A stretch of 9,543 bases of DNA from the NCBI GenBank assembly GCA_937927885.1, contig CALEZJ010000472.1, forward strand, positions 1 to 9,543, given 5' to 3'. The position numbers and the translations under genes are program-made. The notes below the pieces were generated by a model, which was given only the letters and a program-made list of their open reading frames with translations, was not told where the DNA came from and searched no databases. Positions 1 to 5,920 of the stretch are shown here, piece by piece (positions within the stretch are counted from its first letter, which is position 1; the number at the start of each line of letters is the position of its first letter). Origin of the DNA: an uncultured Paracoccaceae bacterium. GTDB lineage: Bacteria; Pseudomonadota; Alphaproteobacteria; Rhodobacterales; Rhodobacteraceae.

Positions 1-2303
1 GGGCGGCCCGGCGCGGGGGCGGGCACCACCGCCGGGCGGCGGGCAAAGACCGTCACGCCCGACGGGGTGACCGCGCCCTCGGGAGTGGCCTCGACCAGGC
101 CGTCGGCATCAAAGGTAAAGGTCGTGCCGAAGGGCGGCGGCGGCGGCGGCACCTCGAAGGCGGTTTCCGTGGTGCCCGGCAGCACGATGCCCTCGGGCAG
201 CGACAGGCGCATGTCGGCGGTGTCGGTGGCGGGCGCCAGCGGCGCCTCGCCCGCAGGCGCGCCCGCAAGGCGGGCGGTGTCGGCCAGCGCCGTCGGCTGG
301 ACCGGCTGGGGCTCGACCGGGGTCGCGCCCTGACCGGCATCGGCCAGTGTCGGCGCGGGCTCGGCGGCGGAGGCGCCCGTGTCGGCCGTGGCGCCGGGGC
401 CCTCGGCGGGGGCGGGATCGGCTGGCTCCGAGGCCACCACGATCTCTTCGGGCAGCGCCTCGGAACGTGCCTCGTCCACCAGAGTGTCGAGCAGGGTGTC
501 CGGATCGAGCGCCGCCACCGACTGGGGCTGGGCGGGCGTGCCGGGGGCCTGGGTCGGCGGCGGCTCGATTGCCGCCTGGACGGGCGGAGCCGCGGGCAGC
601 GGTGTCGGCTCGGCGGTCACGACCGGCGCCTCGGCGGGCGCAGGCGCGACGGCAGGCTCGACACCGACCGCGGGCGGCGATGCCGGGACCACCAGCGGGG
701 CGGTGGCCGCGTTGGTCTGCGGCTCGCCAAGCGCCAGCGCGCCCGGAGGCTCGATCTGCGGCAAGGTCGACGGCGCCGGGTCACCGCTGGCGGCGATCTG
801 GCTTCCCGAACCCGAGTTGAAATAGAGCGCCCAGACCGCCACGGCGACGAGGATCAGCAACAGCCCGCCCGCGACCGCCAGCCCCCGGCGGGCCATCGAC
901 GGGGTGGCAACGGCATTGCCGCGCGCCCCGAAGATGGTCATCGCCTCGAGCTCGCGGCTGCGATCGCGGTCAGAGGCCGGCGGGCGCGAGGCCGGGACAA
1001 TGGGCGCGGGCTCGGGCGGCGCGGCGCGTTTGGGCCGCAGCTCCGCGATGCGGGTCGCCGCAGCGCGGGCGACGCCTTTCGCCCGGGCGGTCAAGGCGGC
1101 GATCTGCTCGCCGCGCGGGGTGGCCAGTGCCTTGGGCAACACGGCCAGACGCCCGCCCGGGTTCGCCGGATTGGACCCTGCCGCGGCCGGGGCCCCGCCC
1201 GGCACGGATTCGAGCGGGGCGGCACGGCGACGCGACGAGAAGGTCGCGGGTTCCGCCACCGACGGGGTTTCGCCAGCGGGGGCGGCAGGCGGAGGCGCCA
1301 CGACGGCAGCGGCGGATGCGGTGCCGGCCTGCTCGCGGCGCAACCGTGTCCCCAGTTTGCGCACCATGTCGCCCACCAGCGCACGGGGCGAATTGACCGG
1401 CACCGGGGCTGGCGAGGGCTGGCCCAGCGGGCGGGCGGCAGCCGGACGGCGGGCCTCGGCGACCTCGCCCGCCAGCGGCGGACGGGCGGCGGACGGCGGG
1501 ACAGGATTGGGGGCCGCCCCGGCCAGGGGCGGGCGCACAGCGGCGGCAGGCATCGCCGGAGGAACCGCCGCCGCAGCAGCCGTCGCAGCCGCGGGACGGG
1601 CCACCGGGGATACCACGGAGGCCGCCGGGGCCACGGCGGCAGCCGGGGCAGCGGCAGGCTTGGCGGCGGGCGCCGGTGTGGGCGCCGGTCTGGGCGCCGG
1701 TGTGGGCGCCGGTGCGGAGGCCGGTGTTGGTGCCGGGGCAGCCGCCTGTGCGGGACGCGCCTGGACCATCCGGATCGGATCGGCGTCGCGCTGCACCTTT
1801 TCGCCCGGGGGCAGATGGGCCTTGGCGACCAGCGTCTCGCCAAACCAGGGCTCGCCGACGAATTGCCCGGGCTCGGGGATGGCGACAAAGCTGACCGGGT
1901 TGAACCCGTAGCCATCGGCAAAGGTCTCGGCCTCGGCCAGGGTCTCGCGCGCGCAGATCACCACCAGTGCGTGATCGCCCTCGACCGACCAGTCATAGGC
2001 CAGTTCGTCGATCGCATAGGGGGTCAGCCGCTCGATCTCGGCCTCGATCTGATAGCGGCGCGCCTCGTCGGTCGGGCCCGGGGCGACGATGGTGGTAAAA
2101 CGCACCTCGCTGTGCGGCAGCACCACCTTGGTGCGCAGACCCGCAGGATCGATCTGCCCGGCCAGTCGCACCAGCCGGTCGCAGCCTTCGGCCACATCAT
2201 CGGTTTCAAAGGACACCGCACCGACCGACGACCAGCCGGCCGCCTGACGATGAAGCAGTTCTGCGCCGTCGTTCGACAGCTTCAGGGCGAAATTCGGTTT
2301 CAT
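1..2303 (-). CDS. Pro/Ala-rich single-pass membrane protein, C-terminus beyond window
   Basis: An uninterrupted minus-strand frame of 767 codons runs from an ATG at 2303 (MKPNFALKLSNDG) to the window edge, so the C-terminus is missing. Residues 1 to about 180 form a normal globular domain with features such as LTPYAIDELAYDW and an ARETLAEAE segment; the pattern recalls the actin-like cytoplasmic domain of GspL/PilM proteins (inference). Residues about 185-470 are low-complexity Pro/Ala with PTPA repeats and basic patches. Residues about 473-495 form one transmembrane helix (LAVAGGLLLILVAVAVWALY), followed by at least 270 further Pro/Ala/Glu-rich residues, probably periplasmic. I believe it matches a conserved Rhodobacterales protein of unknown function, sometimes mislabelled translation initiation factor 2 because of compositional similarity. 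No convincing ribosome binding site precedes the ATG. Function unknown. Confidence 0.8.
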   Translation of the reverse strand, partial: MKPNFALKLSNDGAELLHRQAAGWSSVGAVSFETDDVAEGCDRLVRLAGQIDPAGLRTKVVLPHSEVRFTTIVAPGPTDEARRYQIEAEIERLTPYAIDELAYDWSVEGDHALVVICARETLAEAETFADGYGFNPVSFVAIPEPGQFVGEPWFGETLVAKAHLPPGEKVQRDADPIRMVQARPAQAAAPAPTPASAPAPTPAPRPAPTPAPAAKPAAAPAAAVAPAASVVSPVARPAAATAAAAAVPPAMPAAAVRPPLAGAAPNPVPPSAARPPLAGEVAEARRPAAARPLGQPSPAPVPVNSPRALVGDMVRKLGTRLRREQAGTASAAAVVAPPPAAPAGETPSVAEPATFSSRRRAAPLESVPGGAPAAAGSNPANPGGRLAVLPKALATPRGEQIAALTARAKGVARAAATRIAELRPKRAAPPEPAPIVPASRPPASDRDRSRELEAMTIFGARGNAVATPSMARRGLAVAGGLLLILVAVAVWALYFNSGSGSQIAASGDPAPSTLPQIEPPGALALGEPQTNAATAPLVVPASPPAVGVEPAVAPAPAEAPVVTAEPTPLPAAPPVQAAIEPPPTQAPGTPAQPQSVAALDPDTLLDTLVDEARSEALPEEIVVASEPADPAPAEGPGATADTGASAAEPAPTLADAGQGATPVEPQPVQPTALADTARLAGAPAGEAPLAPATDTADMRLSLPEGIVLPGTTETAFEVPPPPPPFGTTFTFDADGLVEATPEGAVTPSGVTVFARRPAVVPAPAPGR
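1670..1741 (-). repeat. 12-bp in-frame tandem repeat encoding PTPA units
   Basis: Six consecutive 12-bp units, four nearly identical (gcgccggtgtgg type) and two more diverged, encode Pro-Ala-Pro-Thr/Arg quartets at about residues 187-211 of the long Pro/Ala-rich protein. Because the unit is a multiple of three, copy number can change by slippage without breaking the frame. It probably acts as a flexible linker between the globular N-terminus and the membrane anchor. Confidence 0.8.
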
Positions 2304-2363
2304 GCCGCGCGTTTACCACAGCCGTCAGGGAAGCGCCGAGTCACCGACTCGTGCGAGACCCGT

Positions 2364-2393
2364 CGTATAGCAGGAATCCGCCGATGAAAACAA
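2364..2393 (-). promoter_or_regulatory. Putative sigma70 promoter of the Pro/Ala-rich protein gene
   Basis: On the minus strand TTGTTT (2393-2388) and TATACG (2369-2364) are separated by 18 bp. The predicted start lies near 2357, leaving a leader of about 54 nt before the ATG at 2303. The -35 box overlaps the U-tract of the upstream terminator. A small inverted repeat, GAGTC-ACC-GACTC (2338-2350), sits just inside the leader. The assignment rests on box matches and position only. Confidence 0.4.
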
Positions 2394-2419
2394 AAAGCCC
2401 GGCGGTGGTGCCGCCGGGC
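2391..2419 (-). terminator. Intrinsic terminator of metY
   Basis: On the minus strand a perfect 9-bp stem GCCCGGCGG/CCGCCGGGC with a 5-nt loop is followed directly by TTTTTG and more T residues. It lies about 48 bp after the metY stop codon, in the correct orientation to end that transcript. Confidence 0.9.
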
Positions 2420-2454
2420 CACATTCGCGGGCCACATTCGCATGCCACAGTCGC
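2416..2454. repeat. Three tandem copies of a 13-bp unit after metY
   Basis: GGGCCACATTCGC occurs at 2416-2428 and again, identically and immediately adjacent, at 2429-2441. A third copy at 2442-2454 (atgccacagtcgc) matches 10 of 13 bases. The array fills the space between the metY stop and its terminator, and its first copy overlaps the base of the terminator stem. It looks like a local slippage duplication; no function is evident. Confidence 0.8.
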
Positions 2455-2466
2455 GTGACAGGCCGA

Positions 2467-3744
2467 TCAGACTTTGTCCAGCGCCTGCGCCAGATCGGCG
2501 ATGATGTCGGCGGCATCCTCGGTCCCGATCGACAGACGCACCACATCGGGCGCGGCACCTGCGGCAACCTGCTGCGCCGGGGTCAATTGGCGGTGCGTGG
2601 TGCTGGCCGAATGGATGACCAGGCTGCGCGCATCGCCAAGGTTGGCGACATGGCTGAACAATTGCAGCGAATCGACCAGCCTGACGCAGGAATCATAGCC
2701 GCCCTTCAGCCGCACGGTGAACAAGGCCCCGGCACCCTTGGGCAAGAGCGCCTTCGCCCGCGCCTGATACGGCGACGAGGCGAGGCCGGGATAGGTCACG
2801 CCCGCGACAGCCGGGTGTTTCTCCAGCCATTCGGCGACGATCTGCGCGTTCTGCACATGCTTCTGCATGCGCAGGCTCAGGGTTTCGATGCCCATCAGCG
2901 TGTAATGCGCCGCCTGCGGATTCATCGTCATGCCCAGATCGCGCAGCCCGATGGCGATGGAGAAGAACGTATAGGCGAGGCTGCCGAAGGTCTCGTGGAA
3001 CTTCAGGCCGTGATAGGCGGGTTCGGGCTCCGAGAACGAGGGGAATTTGCCGTTCGACCAGTTGAACTTGCCCGAATCGATGATCGCGCCGCCGGTCACG
3101 GTGCCGTTGCCGGTCAGGTATTTCGTGGTCGAATGCACCACCAGCGTCGCGCCCATGGCGATGGGATTGGCCAGATAGGGGGTCGCCGTGGTGTTGTCGA
3201 CCACCAGCGGAATGCCGTGGCGGTCGGCGATGGCGGCCAGCGCCGGGATGTCGGTGACATAACCGCCGGGGTTCGCGATGGTCTCGCAGAAGATCGCGCG
3301 GGTGTTGCCGTCAATCGCGGCCTCGACCGCCGCCAGATCGTCGGTATCGACGAATTTCGTCGACCAGCCGAACCGCTTGAACACCTGCGTGAACTGGGTG
3401 ATCGTGCCACCGTAAAGCCGGGTGGACGCCACGATGTTCAGCCCCGGCGCCATCAAGGGATAGAGCGCCATGATCTGCGCCGCATGGCCCGACGAGGTGC
3501 AGACCGCGCCCACGCCCCCCTCCAGCGCCGCCAGCCTTTCGCCCAGCGCCGCAACCGTCGGGTTGGTCAGGCGCGAATAGATATAGCCGACCTCCTGGAG
3601 GTTGAACAAAGCCGCCGCATGGTCGGCATCGCGGAACACATAGGCGGTGGTCTGATAGATCGGCACCTGCCGCGCGCCGGTGGCCGGATCGGGCCGGGCG
3701 CCCGCGTGGATCTGCAGCGTGTCGAAACCGGGGGTCTGGGTCAT
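2467..3744 (-). CDS. metY: O-acetyl-L-homoserine sulfhydrylase (PLP-dependent)
   Basis: A 425-residue Cys/Met-metabolism PLP enzyme (fold type I). It is expected to make homocysteine from O-acetylhomoserine and sulfide in direct sulfhydrylation for methionine synthesis, in the cytoplasm. Family signs include YIYSRLTNPT (about 54-63), SSGHAAQ (84-90), Tyr111 in the RLYGGT motif, Asp183 in VVDN (cofactor-ring contact) and the Schiff-base Lys208 in HSTTKYLTGNG. The length fits MetY rather than the shorter MetZ (about 390-400). I chose the ATG at 3744 (MTQTPGFDTLQIHAG) because AGGAG lies 7 nt upstream; the frame extends 17 codons further but those residues look non-native. The gene appears monocistronic, with its own promoter (3767-3795) and terminator (2391-2419). 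The sequence 3797-3945 upstream holds only a short inverted repeat, GGAACC-G-GGTTCC (3859-3871), and no riboswitch I could recognise. Confidence 0.93.
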   Translation of the reverse strand: MTQTPGFDTLQIHAGARPDPATGARQVPIYQTTAYVFRDADHAAALFNLQEVGYIYSRLTNPTVAALGERLAALEGGVGAVCTSSGHAAQIMALYPLMAPGLNIVASTRLYGGTITQFTQVFKRFGWSTKFVDTDDLAAVEAAIDGNTRAIFCETIANPGGYVTDIPALAAIADRHGIPLVVDNTTATPYLANPIAMGATLVVHSTTKYLTGNGTVTGGAIIDSGKFNWSNGKFPSFSEPEPAYHGLKFHETFGSLAYTFFSIAIGLRDLGMTMNPQAAHYTLMGIETLSLRMQKHVQNAQIVAEWLEKHPAVAGVTYPGLASSPYQARAKALLPKGAGALFTVRLKGGYDSCVRLVDSLQLFSHVANLGDARSLVIHSASTTHRQLTPAQQVAAGAAPDVVRLSIGTEDAADIIADLAQALDKV

Positions 3745-3766
3745 GGTGGTTCTCCTCTTTGGCGGC

Positions 3767-3795
3767 AGGTTAGGGGATCGCCCGGGCCGAGGCAA
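3767..3795 (-). promoter_or_regulatory. Putative sigma70 promoter of metY
   Basis: On the minus strand TTGCCT (3795-3790) and TAACCT (3772-3767) are separated by exactly 17 bp. The predicted start lies near 3760, leaving a leader of only about 16 nt that contains the AGGAG ribosome binding site. Such a short leader leaves no room for a riboswitch, so control would act at initiation. Confidence 0.5.
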
Positions 3796-3945
3796 CGCCC
3801 TGCCCCGCCGCCCGACGCCTTGGCGCGTGAAGGATTGCCGCCCCGCAAGGCACCGCGTGGAACCGGGTTCCGGGGCGCGCGGCGCCGGGGGAACAGCCGC
3901 CCGTGCAGGCGGCGATACGCGGGCGGGTTCTCCTTATGAAAACTT

Positions 3946-3970
3946 GCCCCGGAGGTAAAACCTCCGGGGC
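3946..3970 (-). terminator. Perfect 11-bp hairpin, possible weak terminator
   Basis: The inverted repeat GCCCCGGAGGT / ACCTCCGGGGC has arms 3946-3956 and 3960-3970 and a 3-nt loop. On the minus strand it is followed by AAGTTTTC, a poor U-tract; on the plus strand no T-run follows. The arm sequence is almost the same as that of the terminator at 4133-4156. It could end a transcript covering the small frame at 3995-4096 or read-through from element A. It could also be a non-terminating structure. Confidence 0.45.
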
Positions 3971-3994
3971 CGGGTCGTGCTGAAAAGGTTTAGG

Positions 3995-4096
3995 TCATGA
4001 AAGAGGGGTAAAGGGCTTGGTCTCGATCACTGGCGGAAAACCCGCGTTCATGGCCGTGAGTCGCGCCACCCCGCGGTCCGGTTCAAAGAAAACCAT
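3995..4096 (-). CDS. Possible 33-residue small protein, doubtful
   Basis: A short frame begins at the ATG at 4096 (MVFFEPDRGVARLTAMNAGF) and ends at TGA 3997-3995 with ETKPFTPLS. It lies between the element A terminator (4128-4156) and the hairpin at 3946-3970, so it could be a tiny gene with its own terminator. Against this, I see no Shine-Dalgarno sequence before the ATG, and there are only about 31 bp between the upstream terminator and the start, which leaves little room for a promoter. I do not recognise the sequence. It may be chance, or part of an untranslated RNA. Confidence 0.25.
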   Translation of the reverse strand: MVFFEPDRGVARLTAMNAGFPPVIETKPFTPLS

Positions 4097-4127
4097 GCGA
4101 CGATGACACTTTTTGCGCGCCGACAGG

Positions 4128-4156
4128 AAAAAGGCCCCGGAGAATGCTCCGGGGCC
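4128..4156 (-). terminator. Intrinsic terminator of element A
   Basis: On the minus strand a perfect 10-bp stem GGCCCCGGAG/CTCCGGGGCC (arms 4147-4156 and 4133-4142, 4-nt loop) is followed directly by TTTTTCC. This is a strong rho-independent terminator. The nearest annotated upstream gene on this strand ends almost 490 bp away, which suggests that a non-coding transcript ends here. Confidence 0.88.
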
Positions 4157-4292
4157 AGTCGGGAGGGAGGGACGCGATACTCCGGTCCGAGCGGGTTCGG
4201 GGAGGGGCGAACCGGGGCCGGGAGGGGCTCGGACGTGCTGGGCCGTATCGCCGTCACAATCATGGGTCGCGCGACAGGGCGCGAGGGTTCAG
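4128..4292 (-). ncRNA. Candidate small RNA, element A, with anti-Shine-Dalgarno C-rich loops
   Basis: No convincing protein is encoded, but an elaborate structure can be drawn on the minus strand. After a block TCGCGCGACCCAT comes a long nested stem. GAC plus GCGATAC pairs with GTATCGC plus GTC (one bulged G; 4253-4255 and 4245-4251 with 4171-4180). GTCCGAGC pairs with GCTCGGAC (4227-4234 with 4185-4192). GGTTCG pairs with CGAACC (4208-4213 with 4194-4199), closing an 8-nt loop CCCCTCCC. A second CCCCTCCC lies in an internal loop (4220-4227). A third C-rich stretch, TCCCTCCCTCCC, precedes GACTGG and the terminator. CCUCC pairs with the GGAGG of ribosome binding sites. The order of parts matches element B at 5824-5919. 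C-rich anti-SD loops are known from alphaproteobacterial CcsR/cuckoo and alpha-r15 RNAs; membership in those families is not claimed. The 5' end is a guess. Confidence 0.6.
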
Positions 4293-4641
4293 AAAAAAAA
4301 TCTCGCCCCGGCGCCGAACCGCCCCTGACAGGGTGCTGAAACAGTGTTTTCAGCCACCCGCCGGCGGGAAATTGTTCGAGGACACCCGAAATCCTGCCTG
4401 GTTCGGGCGGAAAAGGAAACGCCTGCGTTTCCCCGCCCGCATCACCACAGCCCCGCCGGACCGTTTCCGCAAGCCCTCCATAGGCCAGTGCCCGACCTGG
4501 CGGGCGCTGGCCGAGTGCCTTTGGGGCACTCGGCGTCCGGCGGCACCCGCGCGCATGACCTCGGCCAAGGAGGCGTCTGAAGGACCACTGTCCCTGTCTT
4601 GCGCGAAAGGTGGCGGGTGCAACGACTGCTTCGGCACCCCG
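4293..4641. other. Intergenic region between aminotransferase stop and element A
   Basis: About 350 bp without a credible gene. Seen here are a palindrome CCCCGCTAGCGGGG (4637-4650) that includes the aminotransferase stop codon; a perfect 9-bp hairpin CCGAGTGCC/GGCACTCGG (4511-4533) without a T-tract on either strand; a compound hairpin at 4405-4438; an inverted repeat GCTGAAA/TTTCAGC (4335-4354); and a run of eight T on the minus strand (4300-4293) directly before element A. That T-run is not preceded by an adjacent stem, so it is not a canonical terminator. No convincing promoter box pair for element A was found. Confidence 0.6.
4405..4438 (-). terminator. Compound hairpin, possible terminator of the aminotransferase gene
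   Basis: An 8-bp stem GGAAACGC/GCGTTTCC (4415-4422 and 4425-4432) is extended by an outer stem GGGCGG/CCGCCC (4405-4410 and 4433-4438) with AAAA bulged on one side. On the minus strand the inner stem is followed by TTTTCC, and the outer strand then pairs across it. It lies about 200 bp after the aminotransferase stop in the right orientation, but the U-tract is short, so termination here is uncertain. Confidence 0.4.
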
Positions 4642-5769
4642 CTAGCGGGGGAAATGCGCGTCCAGAAACCCGGAAAGCCGCGCCAGCCCGTCGCGCAGGA
4701 TCGACGGGGTATTGGCATAACCGATGCGCAGATACCCCTCCATCCCCAGGACCGCGCCGGGCAAGAGCATGACGCCGGTCTCCTGCTGGAGCGCGATGCA
4801 GAACGCGCGCGACTCCATCGGCACATGCAGTTTCAACAGCGCCGTGGTGCCCGAGCGGGGGCGCACGAAAGAGAGCCGCGGCTCGGTCGTCAGCCAGTCG
4901 GCCAGGATCGCCAGATTGCCCCGCGTGATGCGGCGCGCGCGCTCCAGGATCCGGTCGCGGTTTTCCAGCGCCAGGGCGGCGAAATGGTCGTCGATCTGGC
5001 CCACGCTGATCGTGTCATAGTCGCGCTGGATCATCACGCCCTCGATGACCTCGCGGGGCGCCGCCACCCAGCCCAGCCGCAGGCCCGCCAGCGAATAGGC
5101 CTTGGACATGCCCGCCGTGCTGATGCCCTTCTCGTAGAGGTCGGCCATCGAGGCGGTCATCCCCTCCCCCTCCTGATCGGTGCCGCGATAGACCTCGTCG
5201 CACAGCACCCAGGCCCCGGCCTGCCGCGCTATGTCGGCAATGTCGCGCAGCATCGATTCGGGGATCAGGGCGCCGGTCGGGTTGTTCGGGTTGGTCAACG
5301 CGATCAGCTTGGTGCCCGGCACCGCCAGTGCGCGCAACTCGGACAGGTCCGGCAACCAGCCGTTCTCCTCGCGCAGGTGCAGCAGATGCACCTCGGCGCC
5401 AATGCTGGCGGGGATCGAGTAATGCTGCTGATAGGTCGGCACCACCGACACCACCCGGTCGCCGCGTTCGACCAGCGCCCGGTGCACCAGCATGTTGGCG
5501 CCGATCGTGCCATGGGTGACAATGACAGTGTCCGGCGTCTGGCGCTGATAGAGCGCCGCAATCGCGCGGCGCAGGCGCGCAGAGCCGTTGATCTCGCCGT
5601 AAGTCATCTTCATCGGCAACAGCGCCGACAGATCGGACGAATTCCGCCCGGTGATCTCCAGCAGTTCCGCGATCGTCAGGCTTTCAACGCAGGTCTCGGC
5701 AAGGTTGCAGTCGCATTTCGTCTCCCATTCATTCATCCAGATTTCGACGCCAAAGGGGTCTATGCGCAT
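4642..5769 (-). CDS. Class I/II PLP-dependent aminotransferase
   Basis: A 375-residue fold-type I aminotransferase, expected to be cytosolic. Family residues are visible: Tyr113 in VVPTYQQHY (cofactor stacking position), Asn163 in NPNNPTG, Asp191 and Tyr194 in CDEVYRG, the Schiff-base Lys223 in AGMSKAYSLAGLRLGW, and Arg348 in LRIGYA for the substrate carboxylate. The natural substrate cannot be read from the sequence; the aspartate aminotransferase-like group is the broad placement. The ATG at 5769 (MRIDPFGVEIWMNEWETKCD) is chosen because AGGAG lies about 10 nt upstream and homologues, as I recall them, begin in this way; an internal Met at residue 12 (5736) is possible. Only about 54 bp separate the start from the element B terminator, with no good promoter seen. 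Expression may therefore depend on read-through of that terminator, or start inside element B. Confidence 0.88.
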   Translation of the reverse strand: MRIDPFGVEIWMNEWETKCDCNLAETCVESLTIAELLEITGRNSSDLSALLPMKMTYGEINGSARLRRAIAALYQRQTPDTVIVTHGTIGANMLVHRALVERGDRVVSVVPTYQQHYSIPASIGAEVHLLHLREENGWLPDLSELRALAVPGTKLIALTNPNNPTGALIPESMLRDIADIARQAGAWVLCDEVYRGTDQEGEGMTASMADLYEKGISTAGMSKAYSLAGLRLGWVAAPREVIEGVMIQRDYDTISVGQIDDHFAALALENRDRILERARRITRGNLAILADWLTTEPRLSFVRPRSGTTALLKLHVPMESRAFCIALQQETGVMLLPGAVLGMEGYLRIGYANTPSILRDGLARLSGFLDAHFPR

Positions 5770-5823
5770 GACCGGCCAACTCCTGATGCGGTGCCGGATC
5801 AAACTAGGGCCATGGCCTCGCGG

Positions 5824-5854
5824 AAAAAAGACCCCGAAGCGCGGCTTAGGGGTC
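5824..5854 (-). terminator. Intrinsic terminator of element B
   Basis: On the minus strand GACCCC/GGGGTC (5849-5854 with 5830-5835) encloses one mismatch and an inner AAGC/GCTT stem with a 3-nt loop, followed by TCTTTTTT. The orientation ends a transcript just before the aminotransferase gene, so it could end a free small RNA or act as an attenuator in that gene's leader. Confidence 0.85.
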
Positions 5855-5919
5855 CAGTCAACAGGGAGGGAACGCAGGACGTTCAGGGATGGGTCGTGCG
5901 AGGCGGGCGAAGGGGTCAA
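5824..5919 (-). ncRNA. Candidate small RNA, element B, paralogue of element A
   Basis: This segment lies between the protease terminator and the aminotransferase gene and holds no protein gene. On the minus strand it shows, in order, TGACCCC, the block TCGCACGACCCAT (12 of 13 bases as in element A), a 5-bp hairpin GAACG/CGTTC with a UCCUG loop (5880-5884 with 5870-5874), the C-rich TCCCTCCCT (5863-5871), the linker GACTGG and an intrinsic terminator. Element A has the same order and spacing, with the small hairpin replaced by a long three-tier stem. The C-rich stretch contains CCUCC, complementary to Shine-Dalgarno sequences. It may be an independent RNA of about 95 nt or a leader attenuator of the aminotransferase gene. 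The 5' boundary is not defined by a recognised promoter. Confidence 0.6.
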
Positions 5920-5920
5920 A

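Noticed and set aside
904..1911. Plus-strand Ala/Gly-rich open frame
   Set aside because: It is the antisense of the Pro/Ala repeat region of the left-hand gene; its Gly/Ala repeats are simply the complement of the PTPA repeats.
2416..2454. CRISPR-like array
   Set aside because: The 13-bp units are directly adjacent with no spacers, so this is a simple tandem repeat.
2455..3939. Plus-strand open frame of 494 codons
   Set aside because: Exact antisense shadow of metY, whose PLP motifs are unambiguous on the other strand.
3745..3960. SAM-II-type riboswitch upstream of metY
   Set aside because: Such elements are common before alphaproteobacterial metA/metZ/metY, so I looked for the pseudoknot and its A-rich tail near the ribosome binding site. 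Neither is present, and the predicted leader is only about 16 nt.
4048..4263. Minus-strand open frame of 71 codons inside element A
   Set aside because: It runs through the perfect nested stems and the terminator of element A; those structures explain the sequence better than a Pro-rich peptide.
4350..4826. Minus-strand open frame of 158 codons overlapping the aminotransferase end
   Set aside because: It overlaps the well-supported aminotransferase C-terminus in another frame, spans hairpins, and shows no domain or ribosome binding site.
5824..5919. Heat-shock (RpoH-type) promoter from CTTTGA and CCCAT in element B
   Set aside because: The boxes look suggestive and CCCAT is conserved in element A, but about 21-22 bp separate them, too long for the usual 11-17 bp spacing, so I did not call it.
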